From RUG11867 sp964472425 (lineage in GTDB: Bacteria; Bacillota_I; Bacilli_A; RF39; UBA660), in NCBI GenBank assembly GCA_964472425.1, contig CAYYLF010000001.1:1-64000 (forward strand): a stretch of DNA of 64,000 nucleotides, given 5' to 3'. The translations under genes were made by a program, and so were the position numbers. Numbering within the stretch: position 1 is the stretch's first letter; each line of letters starts with the position of its first letter. The notes beneath the pieces were generated by a model that searched no databases, had not been told where the DNA came from, and saw only the letters and a program-made list of their open reading frames with translations. This document shows, in pieces, positions 49,933 to 59,357 of this stretch.

Positions 49933-49961
49933 TTGACCCTTTTTGTAGAAAAAGATATACT
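49933..49961 (+). promoter_or_regulatory. Promoter TTGACC-17-TATACT of the first glycan gene
   Basis: TTGACC (49933-49938) and TATACT (49956-49961) with a 17-base spacer. The same two hexamers with the same spacer recur at 52357. The preceding 49724-49932 stretch shows no gene. Confidence 0.7.
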
Positions 49962-49995
49962 TATATTGATTTATTTTAAGAGAGGAAATAGTAAT

Positions 49996-52287
49996 GTGAA
50001 TGAAGTATGCAAAAAAATATTTGCTTTTTTAAAAGAAAAAGGAATCATAATCGTATCTATCATATCGATATTGCTTATCTGTTATGTTCATTCTGTGAGG
50101 GCATCTTATTCGGTCGATTTTATACCCATTAATGGAACGTTTCAGAATTTTAATGTCGTAAGAAGGTTATTAGATGGGCAGGTACCCTTTAAAGATTTTT
50201 CGATATATTTAGGATTAGGGCACTTGTTTTTGGGAAGTTTTTTTACCAGTTTTTTCGGAGGAAGTTTTTCTAGTAGTTTGGTGGCTTTTTCTTTTCTAGC
50301 CAAATTGGCTTTATGCGCACTTTCTCTAATCGTAGGTAAATGTGTATTGGGCAAAGACAGTCGAGTACCTTATACGATAACAACGGTAGTTTTAATCGTT
50401 ACGATATTACTAGAAGATGCGGAATTATACGAAGTGCCCATCATAAAAGATTTTATAGTTTCTTTGACGGCGGGATTGAGTACAGGCAATTCGGCGAGAT
50501 TTTTGAGAGGTATGATTTTGCCTTTGGTAATCGGATTAACTTACTTTGCGTCATGGTTAATCGATGTGTTAGCAAAAAAGAAAGAATGGAAAAATAAGAC
50601 GGTCGATAATTTAAAATTAATTATTGCTTCTGTTATTGCGGGGGTTTCGTTTCTCTGGAGTAACGATTACGGCATAGCCTGTTTCGTCTGTTATGTCATT
50701 ATGCTCTTAGTATTGACTTTTTTCCGAACGAGAAGTTTATCGAGAACGGCAATAACTTTTGCAAAAAGCATGTCCATTAGTGTGCTCGCCGTGTTCGTCG
50801 TCGTATTTATAATTACGCGCGGCAACGTCGGGTCTTGGTTACTCAATATGCTCGGGACAGGTGGTACACAGGCATGGTATTACGGGGTTAGAAAGGTCGA
50901 GAAGTCGTTTTATTTGTATGATATAAACTTCGACTTTTTGGCAAGTCTCGTCGGGATTATGTGTCTATATTATTTTTTTGAATTACTCAAATCATCTCTT
51001 AAAGGCGATGGGAAAATAGATTATAGGTCTTCGATACTTTGTTATATGACCATGACTTCTTATGCGGCAATCAATGAGTATAAGTTGTTGAGCGGAGGGT
51101 CTCTTACCGAGGTCGCTTATTCAGTTTTGTTTTTTATATTAATATACGAAGTTTTAGGTTGGTTAATAAAGATATCGAAAACGAAAAAATGGGAAAGTTT
51201 TCTGCTCGTCGGTGGTTCGATTTTCGGTTTCGGATTTCTCGTGTATGGTGTATACGATACATGTAATCTCTTTAAGATACACGATAAATGCGCGTACGTC
51301 GATGAGTTGGGAGGATATTTGTACAAGTATCGAAATAGTTTGAAGGATGCCCAGGAATTGCTAGGTGAAGAAAAGGTGTTTTCGACTTATGCTTCGGCAT
51401 TGGAGACTGTTACGAGTCAGTTTCAACCGTCGGGAATAGACTACATTATACATGCCTTGGGCGACCAAAAAAGGGATGCGTATATGGATACGTTTAGAAA
51501 AGGCGACTTTAGGTATGTCACGACCATAAGAGAATGTGTATCCGACTATGCATATTGGATTAAGAATGCCAATTGGTTCTTTTATAGGGAATTGTACGAC
51601 AATTATGTTCCAGTTTATAGTAACGAATACGAAATATTTTGGGAGAAAAGTGACGAGGTCGGCAAGATAGAAAATGACGATATAGATGTCAAAATAGAGA
51701 AGATAGATGAATCGAATGCGATTATCAAAGTTAAAACCGACGAATCGGTGAGCGGCATAGCAGATGTAAAACTTCGTTATGCCATCAGGCGAACCGATAA
51801 TTTATCGGCAAAATTGGTCATGAACAAATTTTTGTTTTTAGATGATGTGAATGAACATTATTTGCAAACGTATATGGATTTTAGTAGATGGTTCTTACCA
51901 TCCGAAAGTGAAGAGTATGTTCCAATTACAATCATCGATGGTGAAGGCGAACTTCTTCTGTCGAGTTTACCTTCAAAGGATACAGTTTTAGAAGTAGAGT
52001 CGGTCTCTTGTGATACGATATATACTACGTATTTCGATTTTGCTCAACTAGAGAAAAATTTTCATGTCGACCAAAAAGAAGGAGCTGTAACGGTGTTAGT
52101 CGAAAATGAAAAGCGAATACGGTATGTTTTGGAAGGTGCAGAAAAAGCAATAATCGGCAGTAAGCAATTCAAAATTTTGAATATAAATTCGAATCAGGAT
52201 ATGTACACGATAACTCTCGATTACGAAGGTAAAGACGATTTTGCGGATGTTCTCGATGGGACAAATATTTTATTCGTCAAGAATTGA
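49996..52287 (+). CDS. Large polytopic membrane protein, probable GT-C glycosyltransferase
   Basis: The GTG at 49996 (V-N-E-V-C-K-K-I-F) follows AGAGAGG and gives 763 residues. The first 430 residues have about ten helices starting with GIIIVSIISILLICYVHSV. The first large loop contains an acidic site (SVDFIPINGTFQNFNVVRRL), a place where GT-C enzymes keep their catalytic Asp/Glu. The C-terminal 330 residues are soluble and probably extracellular. GT-C enzymes use polyprenyl-phosphate sugars outside the membrane. No family name can be assigned. A terminator follows, so it forms its own unit with the same promoter hexamers as the next operon. Confidence 0.6.
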   Translation: MNEVCKKIFAFLKEKGIIIVSIISILLICYVHSVRASYSVDFIPINGTFQNFNVVRRLLDGQVPFKDFSIYLGLGHLFLGSFFTSFFGGSFSSSLVAFSFLAKLALCALSLIVGKCVLGKDSRVPYTITTVVLIVTILLEDAELYEVPIIKDFIVSLTAGLSTGNSARFLRGMILPLVIGLTYFASWLIDVLAKKKEWKNKTVDNLKLIIASVIAGVSFLWSNDYGIACFVCYVIMLLVLTFFRTRSLSRTAITFAKSMSISVLAVFVVVFIITRGNVGSWLLNMLGTGGTQAWYYGVRKVEKSFYLYDINFDFLASLVGIMCLYYFFELLKSSLKGDGKIDYRSSILCYMTMTSYAAINEYKLLSGGSLTEVAYSVLFFILIYEVLGWLIKISKTKKWESFLLVGGSIFGFGFLVYGVYDTCNLFKIHDKCAYVDELGGYLYKYRNSLKDAQELLGEEKVFSTYASALETVTSQFQPSGIDYIIHALGDQKRDAYMDTFRKGDFRYVTTIRECVSDYAYWIKNANWFFYRELYDNYVPVYSNEYEIFWEKSDEVGKIENDDIDVKIEKIDESNAIIKVKTDESVSGIADVKLRYAIRRTDNLSAKLVMNKFLFLDDVNEHYLQTYMDFSRWFLPSESEEYVPITIIDGEGELLLSSLPSKDTVLEVESVSCDTIYTTYFDFAQLEKNFHVDQKEGAVTVLVENEKRIRYVLEGAEKAIIGSKQFKILNINSNQDMYTITLDYEGKDDFADVLDGTNILFVKN

Positions 52288-52290
52288 TAT

Positions 52291-52340
52291 AAAAAAATTC
52301 GAAAACTTTGGGACACAAGTTTCGAATTTTTCTTTTAACA
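52291..52340 (+). terminator. Terminator after the first GT-C-like gene
   Basis: ATTCGAAAACTT pairs with AAGTTTCGAAT with one bulged base, followed by TTTTTCTTTT. It separates the first glycan gene from the operon at 52422. Confidence 0.7.
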
Positions 52341-52356
52341 TTAATTTTCGTTTTCC

Positions 52357-52385
52357 TTGACCTAATCAGTTAAAAAAGTTATACT
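52357..52385 (+). promoter_or_regulatory. Promoter TTGACC-17-TATACT of the main glycan operon
   Basis: TTGACC (52357-52362) and TATACT (52380-52385), 17 bases apart, identical in both hexamers to the 49933 promoter. AAGGAAGGAT lies before the GTG start. Confidence 0.7.
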
Positions 52386-52421
52386 AAATTTGTGAGATGA
52401 TAAGGAAGGATGTAGTGTTTT

Positions 52422-53354
52422 GTGAAGAAAGTGCTCGTTGGATATACGGGGTTCGTCGGATCAAATATTTGTGAGCAAACGAATTTCGATTTTTTATATA
52501 ATAGCAGCAATATAAAAGAAGCATACGGCACTAGACCGGATTTGCTCGTTTACAGTGGGGTTCCTGCCCAAAAATTTTTGGCCAACAAAAATCCAGAGAA
52601 AGATTCTTCTTCGATAGATGACGCGATTGAAAATATACGTCTCATAGACCCAAAAAAGGTTATTTTGATATCGACTATCGATGTCTACAAGAATCCTGTA
52701 GGAGTAGATGAGAATTCGAAAATAGAAAAGGTCGGTTTGGAAGCTTACGGCAGAAATCGCCTTCGTTTAGAGGAGTGGGTCAGAGCCAATTACGAGGATG
52801 CTCTCATCGTACATCTTCCAGCTTTGTACGGGAAAAATTTGAAGAAGAACTTTTTATATGATATGATTCATATAATTCCGAGCATGATTATAGAAGATAA
52901 GTTTTTAGAACTAGCGAAGAGCGATGCGAGTTTGCTAACTCACTATACGAAGGACGAGAACGGTTTTTATAGGTACGATAAAATTCCCTATCGCGAAGAG
53001 GAAAAGAAGATGAAAGAATTTTTTCAAAAAAGCAATTTTACAGCTTTGAATTTTACCGACAGTCGAGCGTCTTATCAATTTTATAATTTAAAGTATTTGT
53101 GGAAACACATCGAAATCGCTTTAGAAAACGACATAAGAGTTTTAAACTTGGCGACCGAGCCTATAAAGGCGAGCGAGGTTTATTCTTATGTAGAAGGAAA
53201 AGATTTCAAAAACGAAGTGGCGGCGAGTCCTATTAGATACGATTTTAAAACCGTATACGACGAGGTGTACGGTGGAAAAGATGGATACATCTTCGATAAG
53301 GATTTTTTGCTTCGCGATATCGCGGAGTTTATAGGGAGCGAAAGAGATGCGTAA
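52422..53354 (+). CDS. NAD(P)-dependent sugar epimerase/reductase (SDR-like)
   Basis: The 310-residue product begins MKKVLVGYTGFVGSNICEQT, a Rossmann loop G-x-x-G-x-x-G of extended short-chain dehydrogenases. SerThr and Tyr catalytic positions are suggested by LISTIDVYKN and EAYGRNRLRLEEW (Y-x-x-x-R rather than the usual Y-x-x-x-K), so activity may be altered. Such proteins remodel nucleotide sugars. It opens the second glycan transcript and overlaps the next gene by eight bases, arguing for coordinated production. Confidence 0.75.
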   Translation: MKKVLVGYTGFVGSNICEQTNFDFLYNSSNIKEAYGTRPDLLVYSGVPAQKFLANKNPEKDSSSIDDAIENIRLIDPKKVILISTIDVYKNPVGVDENSKIEKVGLEAYGRNRLRLEEWVRANYEDALIVHLPALYGKNLKKNFLYDMIHIIPSMIIEDKFLELAKSDASLLTHYTKDENGFYRYDKIPYREEEKKMKEFFQKSNFTALNFTDSRASYQFYNLKYLWKHIEIALENDIRVLNLATEPIKASEVYSYVEGKDFKNEVAASPIRYDFKTVYDEVYGGKDGYIFDKDFLLRDIAEFIGSERDA

Positions 53355-54141
53355 GTTCAAGTATGCTATTTCCAATATAGGTTGGGATAGAGAATTCGAT
53401 GAAGAGATGTACGTTTTCTTAAAAGAGGCTGGATTTGTGGGACTAGAAATCGCTCCGACGAGAATATTTGAAGAGAGTCCTTATGAAAAATTGGACGAAG
53501 CGCGTGCATTCAAAGAAAATATCGCTTATAGATACGGATTAGAAGTGTGTTCTATGCAGTCGATTTGGTTTGGAAAAATGCAGAATATATTTGCAAATAA
53601 AGAACAGAGAGACGAGTTAATCGAATACACGAAGAAAGCCATCGATTTTGCCGAAGCAATCGGATGTCCAAATTTAGTTTTCGGTTGTCCACGCAATCGC
53701 AAGATGGAATCAATCGACGAGAAAAATTTGCAAGTCGCGAACGATTTCTTTAACGAAATCGGAGATTACGCTTCCAATAAAAACGTCGTCATAGCGCTCG
53801 AACCGAATCCGGCTATATATGACACGAATTTTTTGAATACGACGAGCGAGGCTATAGAGTTCGTAAGGAGTCTCAACAACGATGCGATTAAAATAAATTG
53901 TGATTTAGGGGCAGTCATATACAACGAGGAGAATATCGATATCATTTTGGAGAACATCGACATTGTAAATCACATACACATCAGTGAGCCGAATTTAGTT
54001 TCCATCGTTCGTCGAGAAATGCACAGAAAATTGTTCGATGCATTAGAAGTAGTCGGATACGGCAAATACGTCTCGATAGAGATGAGAAAGAGCGAGATAG
54101 AGGTAGTCGAAGAGGTAATAGAATATGTCGGGAATATCTAG
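53347..54141 (+). CDS. Xylose isomerase-like TIM-barrel sugar epimerase/isomerase
   Basis: The 264-residue TIM barrel has the AP-endonuclease-2/xylose isomerase-like pattern: FVGLEIAPTRIFEE, NLVFGCPRNRK, ALEPNPAIYDTNF, INCDLGAVIYNEENID and HIHISEPNL, which supply metal-binding Glu, Asp, His positions. It is likely a sugar or sugar-phosphate isomerase. Overlaps of eight bases upstream and a near overlap downstream place it firmly in the operon. Substrate unknown. Confidence 0.8.
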   Translation: MRKFKYAISNIGWDREFDEEMYVFLKEAGFVGLEIAPTRIFEESPYEKLDEARAFKENIAYRYGLEVCSMQSIWFGKMQNIFANKEQRDELIEYTKKAIDFAEAIGCPNLVFGCPRNRKMESIDEKNLQVANDFFNEIGDYASNKNVVIALEPNPAIYDTNFLNTTSEAIEFVRSLNNDAIKINCDLGAVIYNEENIDIILENIDIVNHIHISEPNLVSIVRREMHRKLFDALEVVGYGKYVSIEMRKSEIEVVEEVIEYVGNI

Positions 54142-54157
54142 AAAAGAAGTGAAGATT

Positions 54158-54952
54158 ATGTATAAGAATATCGCAGGTGTACCAAATTTTGAATGTCACG
54201 AGTTTGCTAAAAAGAAAAGAGATTATTGTCTTTGCATTCCCATCATCAACGAAGGTGAACGCATAAAAAAAGAGTTGGAAAGAGCGTTAGAAAGCGGTGT
54301 GAAAAATTGGGTGGATATCATCATATGCGATGGCGATTCGACGGACGGGTGCACAGAAGAGAATTTGCTTAAATCGTTAGGTGTCAATACTCTGCTCGTC
54401 AAGAAGGACGAAGGTAAGCAGGGTGCTCAACTACGAATGGGATTTTGGTGGGCTTTGGAAAGAGGCTACAAGGGAATAGTCACCATCGACGGGAACAACA
54501 AAGACAGTATCGAAGATGTTTCCGCGTTCGTCGAGAAGTTGGAAGAAGGATACGATTTTGTGCAGGGTTCTCGATTTATCGTAGGTGGCGAGGCCATCAA
54601 CACGCCTCTTATTAGAACGTTATCCGTCAGGCTCATCCATGCTCCCGTCATATCTTTGACAGCCGGTAAACGGTATACGGATACGACGAATGCTTACAGA
54701 GCTTATTCGAGAGCATATTTGAATCACGAGGCGGTAAGACCGTTTAGAGATATTTTCATGACATACGAGTTACTAGCATATTTGTCAGTTCGAGCAGATC
54801 AACTCGGGATGAAGACTTGCGAAATACCGGTTAGAAGAGAGTATCCGAAGGATGAGAAAACTCCGACGAAGATAAGTTTTTTCAAAGGGAATTATCAGCT
54901 TTTAAAGATACTTTTCTGCAATATGTTCGGAAAGTATAAACCTAAGGATTGA
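54158..54952 (+). CDS. Glycosyltransferase family 2
   Basis: Start ATG 54158 (MYKNIAGVPNFECHEFAKKK) after GAAGTGAAG; a reading from 54125 overlaps the previous gene. The GT2 fold shows YCLCIPIINEGERIKKEL, ICDGDSTDG as the nucleotide site, KQGAQLRMGFWWAL, TIDGNNKDS in the DxD region and FVQGSRFI, which is the pattern of dolichol-phosphate-mannose-synthase-like enzymes. It lacks membrane helices. It probably transfers a sugar to a lipid carrier in the cytoplasm. Confidence 0.82.
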   Translation: MYKNIAGVPNFECHEFAKKKRDYCLCIPIINEGERIKKELERALESGVKNWVDIIICDGDSTDGCTEENLLKSLGVNTLLVKKDEGKQGAQLRMGFWWALERGYKGIVTIDGNNKDSIEDVSAFVEKLEEGYDFVQGSRFIVGGEAINTPLIRTLSVRLIHAPVISLTAGKRYTDTTNAYRAYSRAYLNHEAVRPFRDIFMTYELLAYLSVRADQLGMKTCEIPVRREYPKDEKTPTKISFFKGNYQLLKILFCNMFGKYKPKD

Positions 54953-54958
54953 TGGATT

Positions 54959-56080
54959 ATGAAGTACGATAAAATAATTATAGGCGCGGGTATATACGGT
55001 TTGTATGCAGCTTCGTTTTGTGGCAAAAAAGGGGAAAGGGTATTGGTTCTAGAAAAAGAGAGTGAGGCTTTCAATCGAGCAACTTACATCAATCAGGCGC
55101 GGGTGCACATGGGGTATCATTATCCCAGGAGTTATTCGACGGCAATCAAGTCGGCTAACTATTTTGAACGATTCAATGAGGATTACGATTTTTCAATTTT
55201 GAAAGAGTTCGACCAGGTGTATGCGACATCTTCTAATTTCTCATGGACGAGTGCCGACGAATTTGAAAAGTTTTGTCGTAATGCAAATATCGTCTGTGAG
55301 AAAATAGCGACGAGCAAATATTTTAACGAAGGGGTGTGCGATGGGGCTTTTTTGACGAAAGAGTACACTTACGACGCCCGTATATTGAGGGACTACTTTT
55401 TAGAGGAGATAGCTAAGTTCGACAATGTCGACATAAAATACGATTCCAAAGTAATTGCCATCGAAAAGCACGAGAGGACTTACGAGGTCATCTTGGAAAA
55501 TGGCAATTCGTTCGAGACGGGGTATTTGCTCAATGCGACGTATGCAGGAGTGAATCAGATTCTTTCGATGCTCGACTTGGAGCACTTTAAAATAAAGTAC
55601 GAACTTTGCGAGATAATCTTGTGTAAGGTAACAGAAAAATTTAAAGATGTCGGTATAACAGTTATGGATGGTCCTTTTTTCTCGATTATGCCATTCGGCA
55701 AGACGGGATATCATTCCTTGACCGCCGTGACGTTCACTCCTCACAAGACATGCTACGAGACTTTGCCGGAGTTTGAATGTCAAAATAGGAGCAAGGGATA
55801 TTGTACAAAATACGATTTGGGAAATTGTGATAAGTGCATCGCCAAGCCACAAAGTGCTTGGCCATATATGTCCAATTTGGCTAGGAAGTATTTGAAAGAA
55901 GAGTACGGGTTCGAGTATGTGAAGTCGCTTTATTCGATGAAACCGATTTTGAAGGCTTCCGAAATAGATGATTCGCGGCCGACGATCATCAAAGTATTCA
56001 CGACTAATCCAACTTTCGTAAGTGTTCTATCAGGAAAAATCAATACAGTATACGATTTAGACGAGGTGTTAGAGTTATGA
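54959..56080 (+). CDS. FAD-dependent oxidoreductase (DAO family)
   Basis: The 373-residue product begins KYDKIIIGAGIYGLYAASFC, an FAD Rossmann motif G-x-G-x-x-G, then VLVLEKE. RVHMGYHYPRSYSTAIKSAN is typical of sugar-modifying FAD enzymes in polysaccharide loci. A C-terminal Cys-rich stretch (CQNRSKGYCTKYDLGNCDKC) is unusual. It is probably an oxidase or dehydrogenase acting on a glycan intermediate. The last bases overlap the next GT2 start by four. Confidence 0.78.
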   Translation: MKYDKIIIGAGIYGLYAASFCGKKGERVLVLEKESEAFNRATYINQARVHMGYHYPRSYSTAIKSANYFERFNEDYDFSILKEFDQVYATSSNFSWTSADEFEKFCRNANIVCEKIATSKYFNEGVCDGAFLTKEYTYDARILRDYFLEEIAKFDNVDIKYDSKVIAIEKHERTYEVILENGNSFETGYLLNATYAGVNQILSMLDLEHFKIKYELCEIILCKVTEKFKDVGITVMDGPFFSIMPFGKTGYHSLTAVTFTPHKTCYETLPEFECQNRSKGYCTKYDLGNCDKCIAKPQSAWPYMSNLARKYLKEEYGFEYVKSLYSMKPILKASEIDDSRPTIIKVFTTNPTFVSVLSGKINTVYDLDEVLEL

Positions 56081-57012
56081 AGTATAAAGAAAAGAATTTC
56101 GTGTCGGTCGTCGCTTATGTCCACGATGCCGAAAAGACGGTGGGTAAATTTATCGCGAGCATCGATGAGGTTTTGAGAGAAAAATTCTTGCATTACGAAA
56201 TAATATTGGCAAACGACGCGTCTTGTGACGACTCGGTCAAGGTGATAAAGGAAGTCGCGGCAACGTGTACTAATGCATGTATAAGCATTTTGAATATGAG
56301 CCATTTTCAGGGGAAAGAGCTGACCATGAATGCCGGACAAGATTTGGCAATCGGCGATTTTGTCTACGAATTCGACACGACCGTCATCGATTACGACGTG
56401 AGTATAGTGTTCGACGTTTATAAAAAGTCGTTAGAGGGGTACGATGTCGTCAATGTCTCTTCGAATAGGAAGAGGAAGATATCTTCGAAGATGTTTTACA
56501 AAGTTTTCAATAAGTTTTCCAATTATCAGTATAAGCTGGATACCGAGACATTCAGAATATTATCTAGAAGGGCTATTAATAGGGTCAATCAAATAAACAA
56601 GACCGTTCCGTATCGAAAGGCCGTTTTGGCCAACTGCGGCTTGAAGCTCACTCGTGTCGAGTACGAGTCGATTGCCGATGTGACTACCGAAAAAAACGAG
56701 ATGATGAAAGAGGAGAGAGAGAAGAATGCTTTCGATGCGCTCATCTTATTTACGAATGTCAGTTACAAGATAGCAACGGCCTTGATATTCGCTTTCATCT
56801 TCATCACTTTGTGTGTACTCGGATATACGGTGTACATATTCGTGAGTAGTGAGCCAATCGAAGGCTGGACGACGACCATGTTGTTCTTATCGTTCGGCTT
56901 TTTAGGTATGTTCAGCGTCTTGGCAATAATAATCAAATATTTGTCTGTGATAGTCGGGTTAGTATTTAAAAAGACCGATTATTTGATCGAATCTATCGAA
57001 AAGCTGAATTAG
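56077..57012 (+). CDS. Membrane-bound GT2, GtrB/polyprenyl-phosphate transferase-like
   Basis: The 311-residue product has an N-terminal GT2 domain (FVSVVAYVHDAEKTVGKFIA, EIILANDASCDDSVKV, FVYEFDTTVIDYDV) and two C-terminal helices (about 228-260 and 270-300). This architecture matches GtrB/DPM-like enzymes that make polyprenyl-phosphate sugars in three-component glycosylation systems. The DxD region reads FDTTV, not the usual DADxQ, so donor or activity may differ. It is the fifth gene of the operon. Confidence 0.8.
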   Translation: MKYKEKNFVSVVAYVHDAEKTVGKFIASIDEVLREKFLHYEIILANDASCDDSVKVIKEVAATCTNACISILNMSHFQGKELTMNAGQDLAIGDFVYEFDTTVIDYDVSIVFDVYKKSLEGYDVVNVSSNRKRKISSKMFYKVFNKFSNYQYKLDTETFRILSRRAINRVNQINKTVPYRKAVLANCGLKLTRVEYESIADVTTEKNEMMKEEREKNAFDALILFTNVSYKIATALIFAFIFITLCVLGYTVYIFVSSEPIEGWTTTMLFLSFGFLGMFSVLAIIIKYLSVIVGLVFKKTDYLIESIEKLN

Positions 57013-57024
57013 AGGATTTCCATT

Positions 57025-59025
57025 ATGAATGAGATTAAAACTATTTTTAAAAAGGGCCAGTGGATGTACGGCTTTTCGGCTCTGGTTGCCATCTATTTTT
57101 CTTATCTATTCGTAAGAACCGGGATATTCGAAATTAGAAGTGCAATCATAATCTCTGGTGTGGCTGTGGGCTTGGCCGAATTGGTCACTAGGCATTTTTT
57201 AAATCGAAGCCTCAGTTTTCGTGTCGACGATAGGCGGGTAAGAACAAAGTTCTTTGTCGGGGTGTTGGCGATTGCTATAGTAATTACTTGGTGTGGAAGG
57301 GTCTTTTTGAGTTACACTTATACCGATTGCGAGGTACATATCGAGTCTAGTCGGAGCGGAGAAATAAGTTTAAACGACATCGACACGATTATCGTAGGGA
57401 ACGTCGTCTATAAAAATGACGGGACTAATTTTGTAAGCGAGTACGATGCGTCGGTCGGCCAAAATGACGGATGGGTGAAAAGTATAGTCGGTGAGGATGA
57501 GATAGTAGTACAGGTAAAGAAGAGTTCGTCCGTCAAGATAATGTTTAGCAGTACGCACGAAGATTTGGTCGTGACGGACGGGGAGAAGGTCACGGATATC
57601 GTAGTGAGCAACCGAAAGGATATATACGTCGTCAGTTCGAATAAACGGACCGACATTTATTCGATAGTGCGCGCAGTTTTATCACTCGCATCGGTCTATT
57701 ATGTCTTCATGATTGTCTCTATATTCATCGTGAATGCACGCGATAAAAGGGAGAAATATTTAATATTGACTGGCTTAATCGCATGCGGAATAGGACTATT
57801 TTATCTTTTGGATTCGTACATTCTTTTGACGCCCGATTCGTACGAATACATCGATTTCGATTTTGGCAATATTTTAAGATTTCGTCCCAACGAGCGAGTT
57901 TTGTTATATCCGCTAGTGATATCGATTATGAAAGTTTTATTTTCCAATCGTTTTTTGGAGTTCACGGTTTTATTCCAATATGCAGTATGGCTAATAAGTA
58001 TAGTATATTTATATAAAACTATCGAGTTGTTGACAAGGAAGCCGATGCTTTCGATGGTAGGCTCCATCGTCTATGCTATCGCACCTTTTGCGGTCGTCTG
58101 GAACGGATGCATTTTGACGGAGTCTCTCGCTCTTTCGATGACTAACATTTTCATATATTATATGCTCGCGTACGTGAAGAACAATCGAACTATCTACGGT
58201 ATAGTGAGCATCATCTTGTCTTTGGTAATGACGTTTATAAGACCGACTTCACTCATATTTTTGCTTGGAATATTGGCGTTCTTTATCTTGCGGTTCATTT
58301 TCGACGGGCGAAGGAAAAGTGATATGACGTGTATCAAATTTAATGGATGTGCCTTAATTTTGGTCGGTCTATATGCGATTTGTTTCAACAACGTATACGG
58401 GTTTTATTCGATAAGTTCCGTGATGCCGAGGCAGCAATTGATGGTGGTCATGCGGGAAGGCTTTTATAAAAAGAGCAGTGATGAAGAGTTTATCACCAAC
58501 GTAGAAGAAGCTTATGAAAGTACTCCGGGTTCGGAAATTAAATATAGCGATTTCGAATGGAGTGCGATGAAAAAAGTATTAGAGAAGTATTCTTTGGTCG
58601 AAGTTCGGGAGCGAACTCGCGAGTGTTTCAAGAAAAATAGAAAAGAGTATATATCTTATTTGGTGGGATTAATTTTGTCCTACAGTACTACAAATTTCTT
58701 CGGTTATGGAGGAGAAAGCATGAATCCCGCGACATCGTTTATACGCGATACTGTCCTCAATTCTTTTGCTTTACTGACGTTTATGCACGTCTATATTCTA
58801 ATATGTGTTCAAATATTTATGACGATTGTCGAATGGGTTAAGACTAGGAAGATACCTTGGATACATTGCGGATTGTTCGTTTTTCCTATGGTCATAGTTT
58901 TATCGTCGTTCATGGGGACTTGCGCCGAATTTATGAGGACGGCCGCGTGTTGTGTGCCGTTTGCGTATTTGATATTTATTGCGACTATGAGTAAATTGTT
59001 CAATGGAGGTAAAGAGAATCTATGA
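57025..59025 (+). CDS. Second GT-C-like polytopic glycosyltransferase
   Basis: The 666-residue product has three N-terminal helices, a soluble loop at about 95-205, and at least eight further helices to the end (VLLYPLVISIMKVLFSNRFL, MLSMVGSIVYAIAPFAVVWN). LLDSYILLTPDSYEYIDFDF sits where GT-C enzymes place the catalytic acidic residue. The overall plan recalls GtrC or polymannosyl-type transferases that use lipid-linked sugars outside the cell. It follows the GT2 gene by 12 bases and overlaps the SMR gene by four. Confidence 0.65.
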   Translation: MNEIKTIFKKGQWMYGFSALVAIYFSYLFVRTGIFEIRSAIIISGVAVGLAELVTRHFLNRSLSFRVDDRRVRTKFFVGVLAIAIVITWCGRVFLSYTYTDCEVHIESSRSGEISLNDIDTIIVGNVVYKNDGTNFVSEYDASVGQNDGWVKSIVGEDEIVVQVKKSSSVKIMFSSTHEDLVVTDGEKVTDIVVSNRKDIYVVSSNKRTDIYSIVRAVLSLASVYYVFMIVSIFIVNARDKREKYLILTGLIACGIGLFYLLDSYILLTPDSYEYIDFDFGNILRFRPNERVLLYPLVISIMKVLFSNRFLEFTVLFQYAVWLISIVYLYKTIELLTRKPMLSMVGSIVYAIAPFAVVWNGCILTESLALSMTNIFIYYMLAYVKNNRTIYGIVSIILSLVMTFIRPTSLIFLLGILAFFILRFIFDGRRKSDMTCIKFNGCALILVGLYAICFNNVYGFYSISSVMPRQQLMVVMREGFYKKSSDEEFITNVEEAYESTPGSEIKYSDFEWSAMKKVLEKYSLVEVRERTRECFKKNRKEYISYLVGLILSYSTTNFFGYGGESMNPATSFIRDTVLNSFALLTFMHVYILICVQIFMTIVEWVKTRKIPWIHCGLFVFPMVIVLSSFMGTCAEFMRTAACCVPFAYLIFIATMSKLFNGGKENL

Positions 59026-59357
59026 AGGAATCGATAAAAAAGAACAAAAAGGGGATATCGCTCATGCTCCTTTCTTCTTTGTTCGTCTGTGTGGGACAGC
59101 TATTTTGGAAGTTGTCGAGTGAAAATGTGTTTTATCTATTCGGAGGATTCGGTCTCTACGGTATAGGTGCTTTCGTGATGTTGTACGCCTATAAGTTTGG
59201 CAGTTTATCGGTCTTACAACCGATGCTCAGTGCCAACTACGTATTTACTATAGTGCTCGCGACAATCGTTTTGAAAGAGGAGATGACCGTTTTGAAAGTG
59301 TTGGGTGTACTAGTCATCATCTTAGGAGTCGTCTTCATAGGGGGAGGGGACGAATGA
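59022..59357 (+). CDS. SMR/EamA-type half transporter, first of a pair
   Basis: The 111-residue product has four predicted helices: GISLMLLSSLFVCVGQLFWK, GLYGIGAFVMLYAYKFGSL, LSANYVFTIVLATIVL, and TVLKVLGVLVIILGVVFIGG. It belongs to the small-multidrug/EamA group. It overlaps both neighbours by four bases. The adjacent second unit (59354) and the glycosyltransferase setting point to an ArnE/ArnF-like heterodimer that flips a polyprenyl-phosphate sugar rather than a drug pump. Confidence 0.72.
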   Translation: MKESIKKNKKGISLMLLSSLFVCVGQLFWKLSSENVFYLFGGFGLYGIGAFVMLYAYKFGSLSVLQPMLSANYVFTIVLATIVLKEEMTVLKVLGVLVIILGVVFIGGGDE

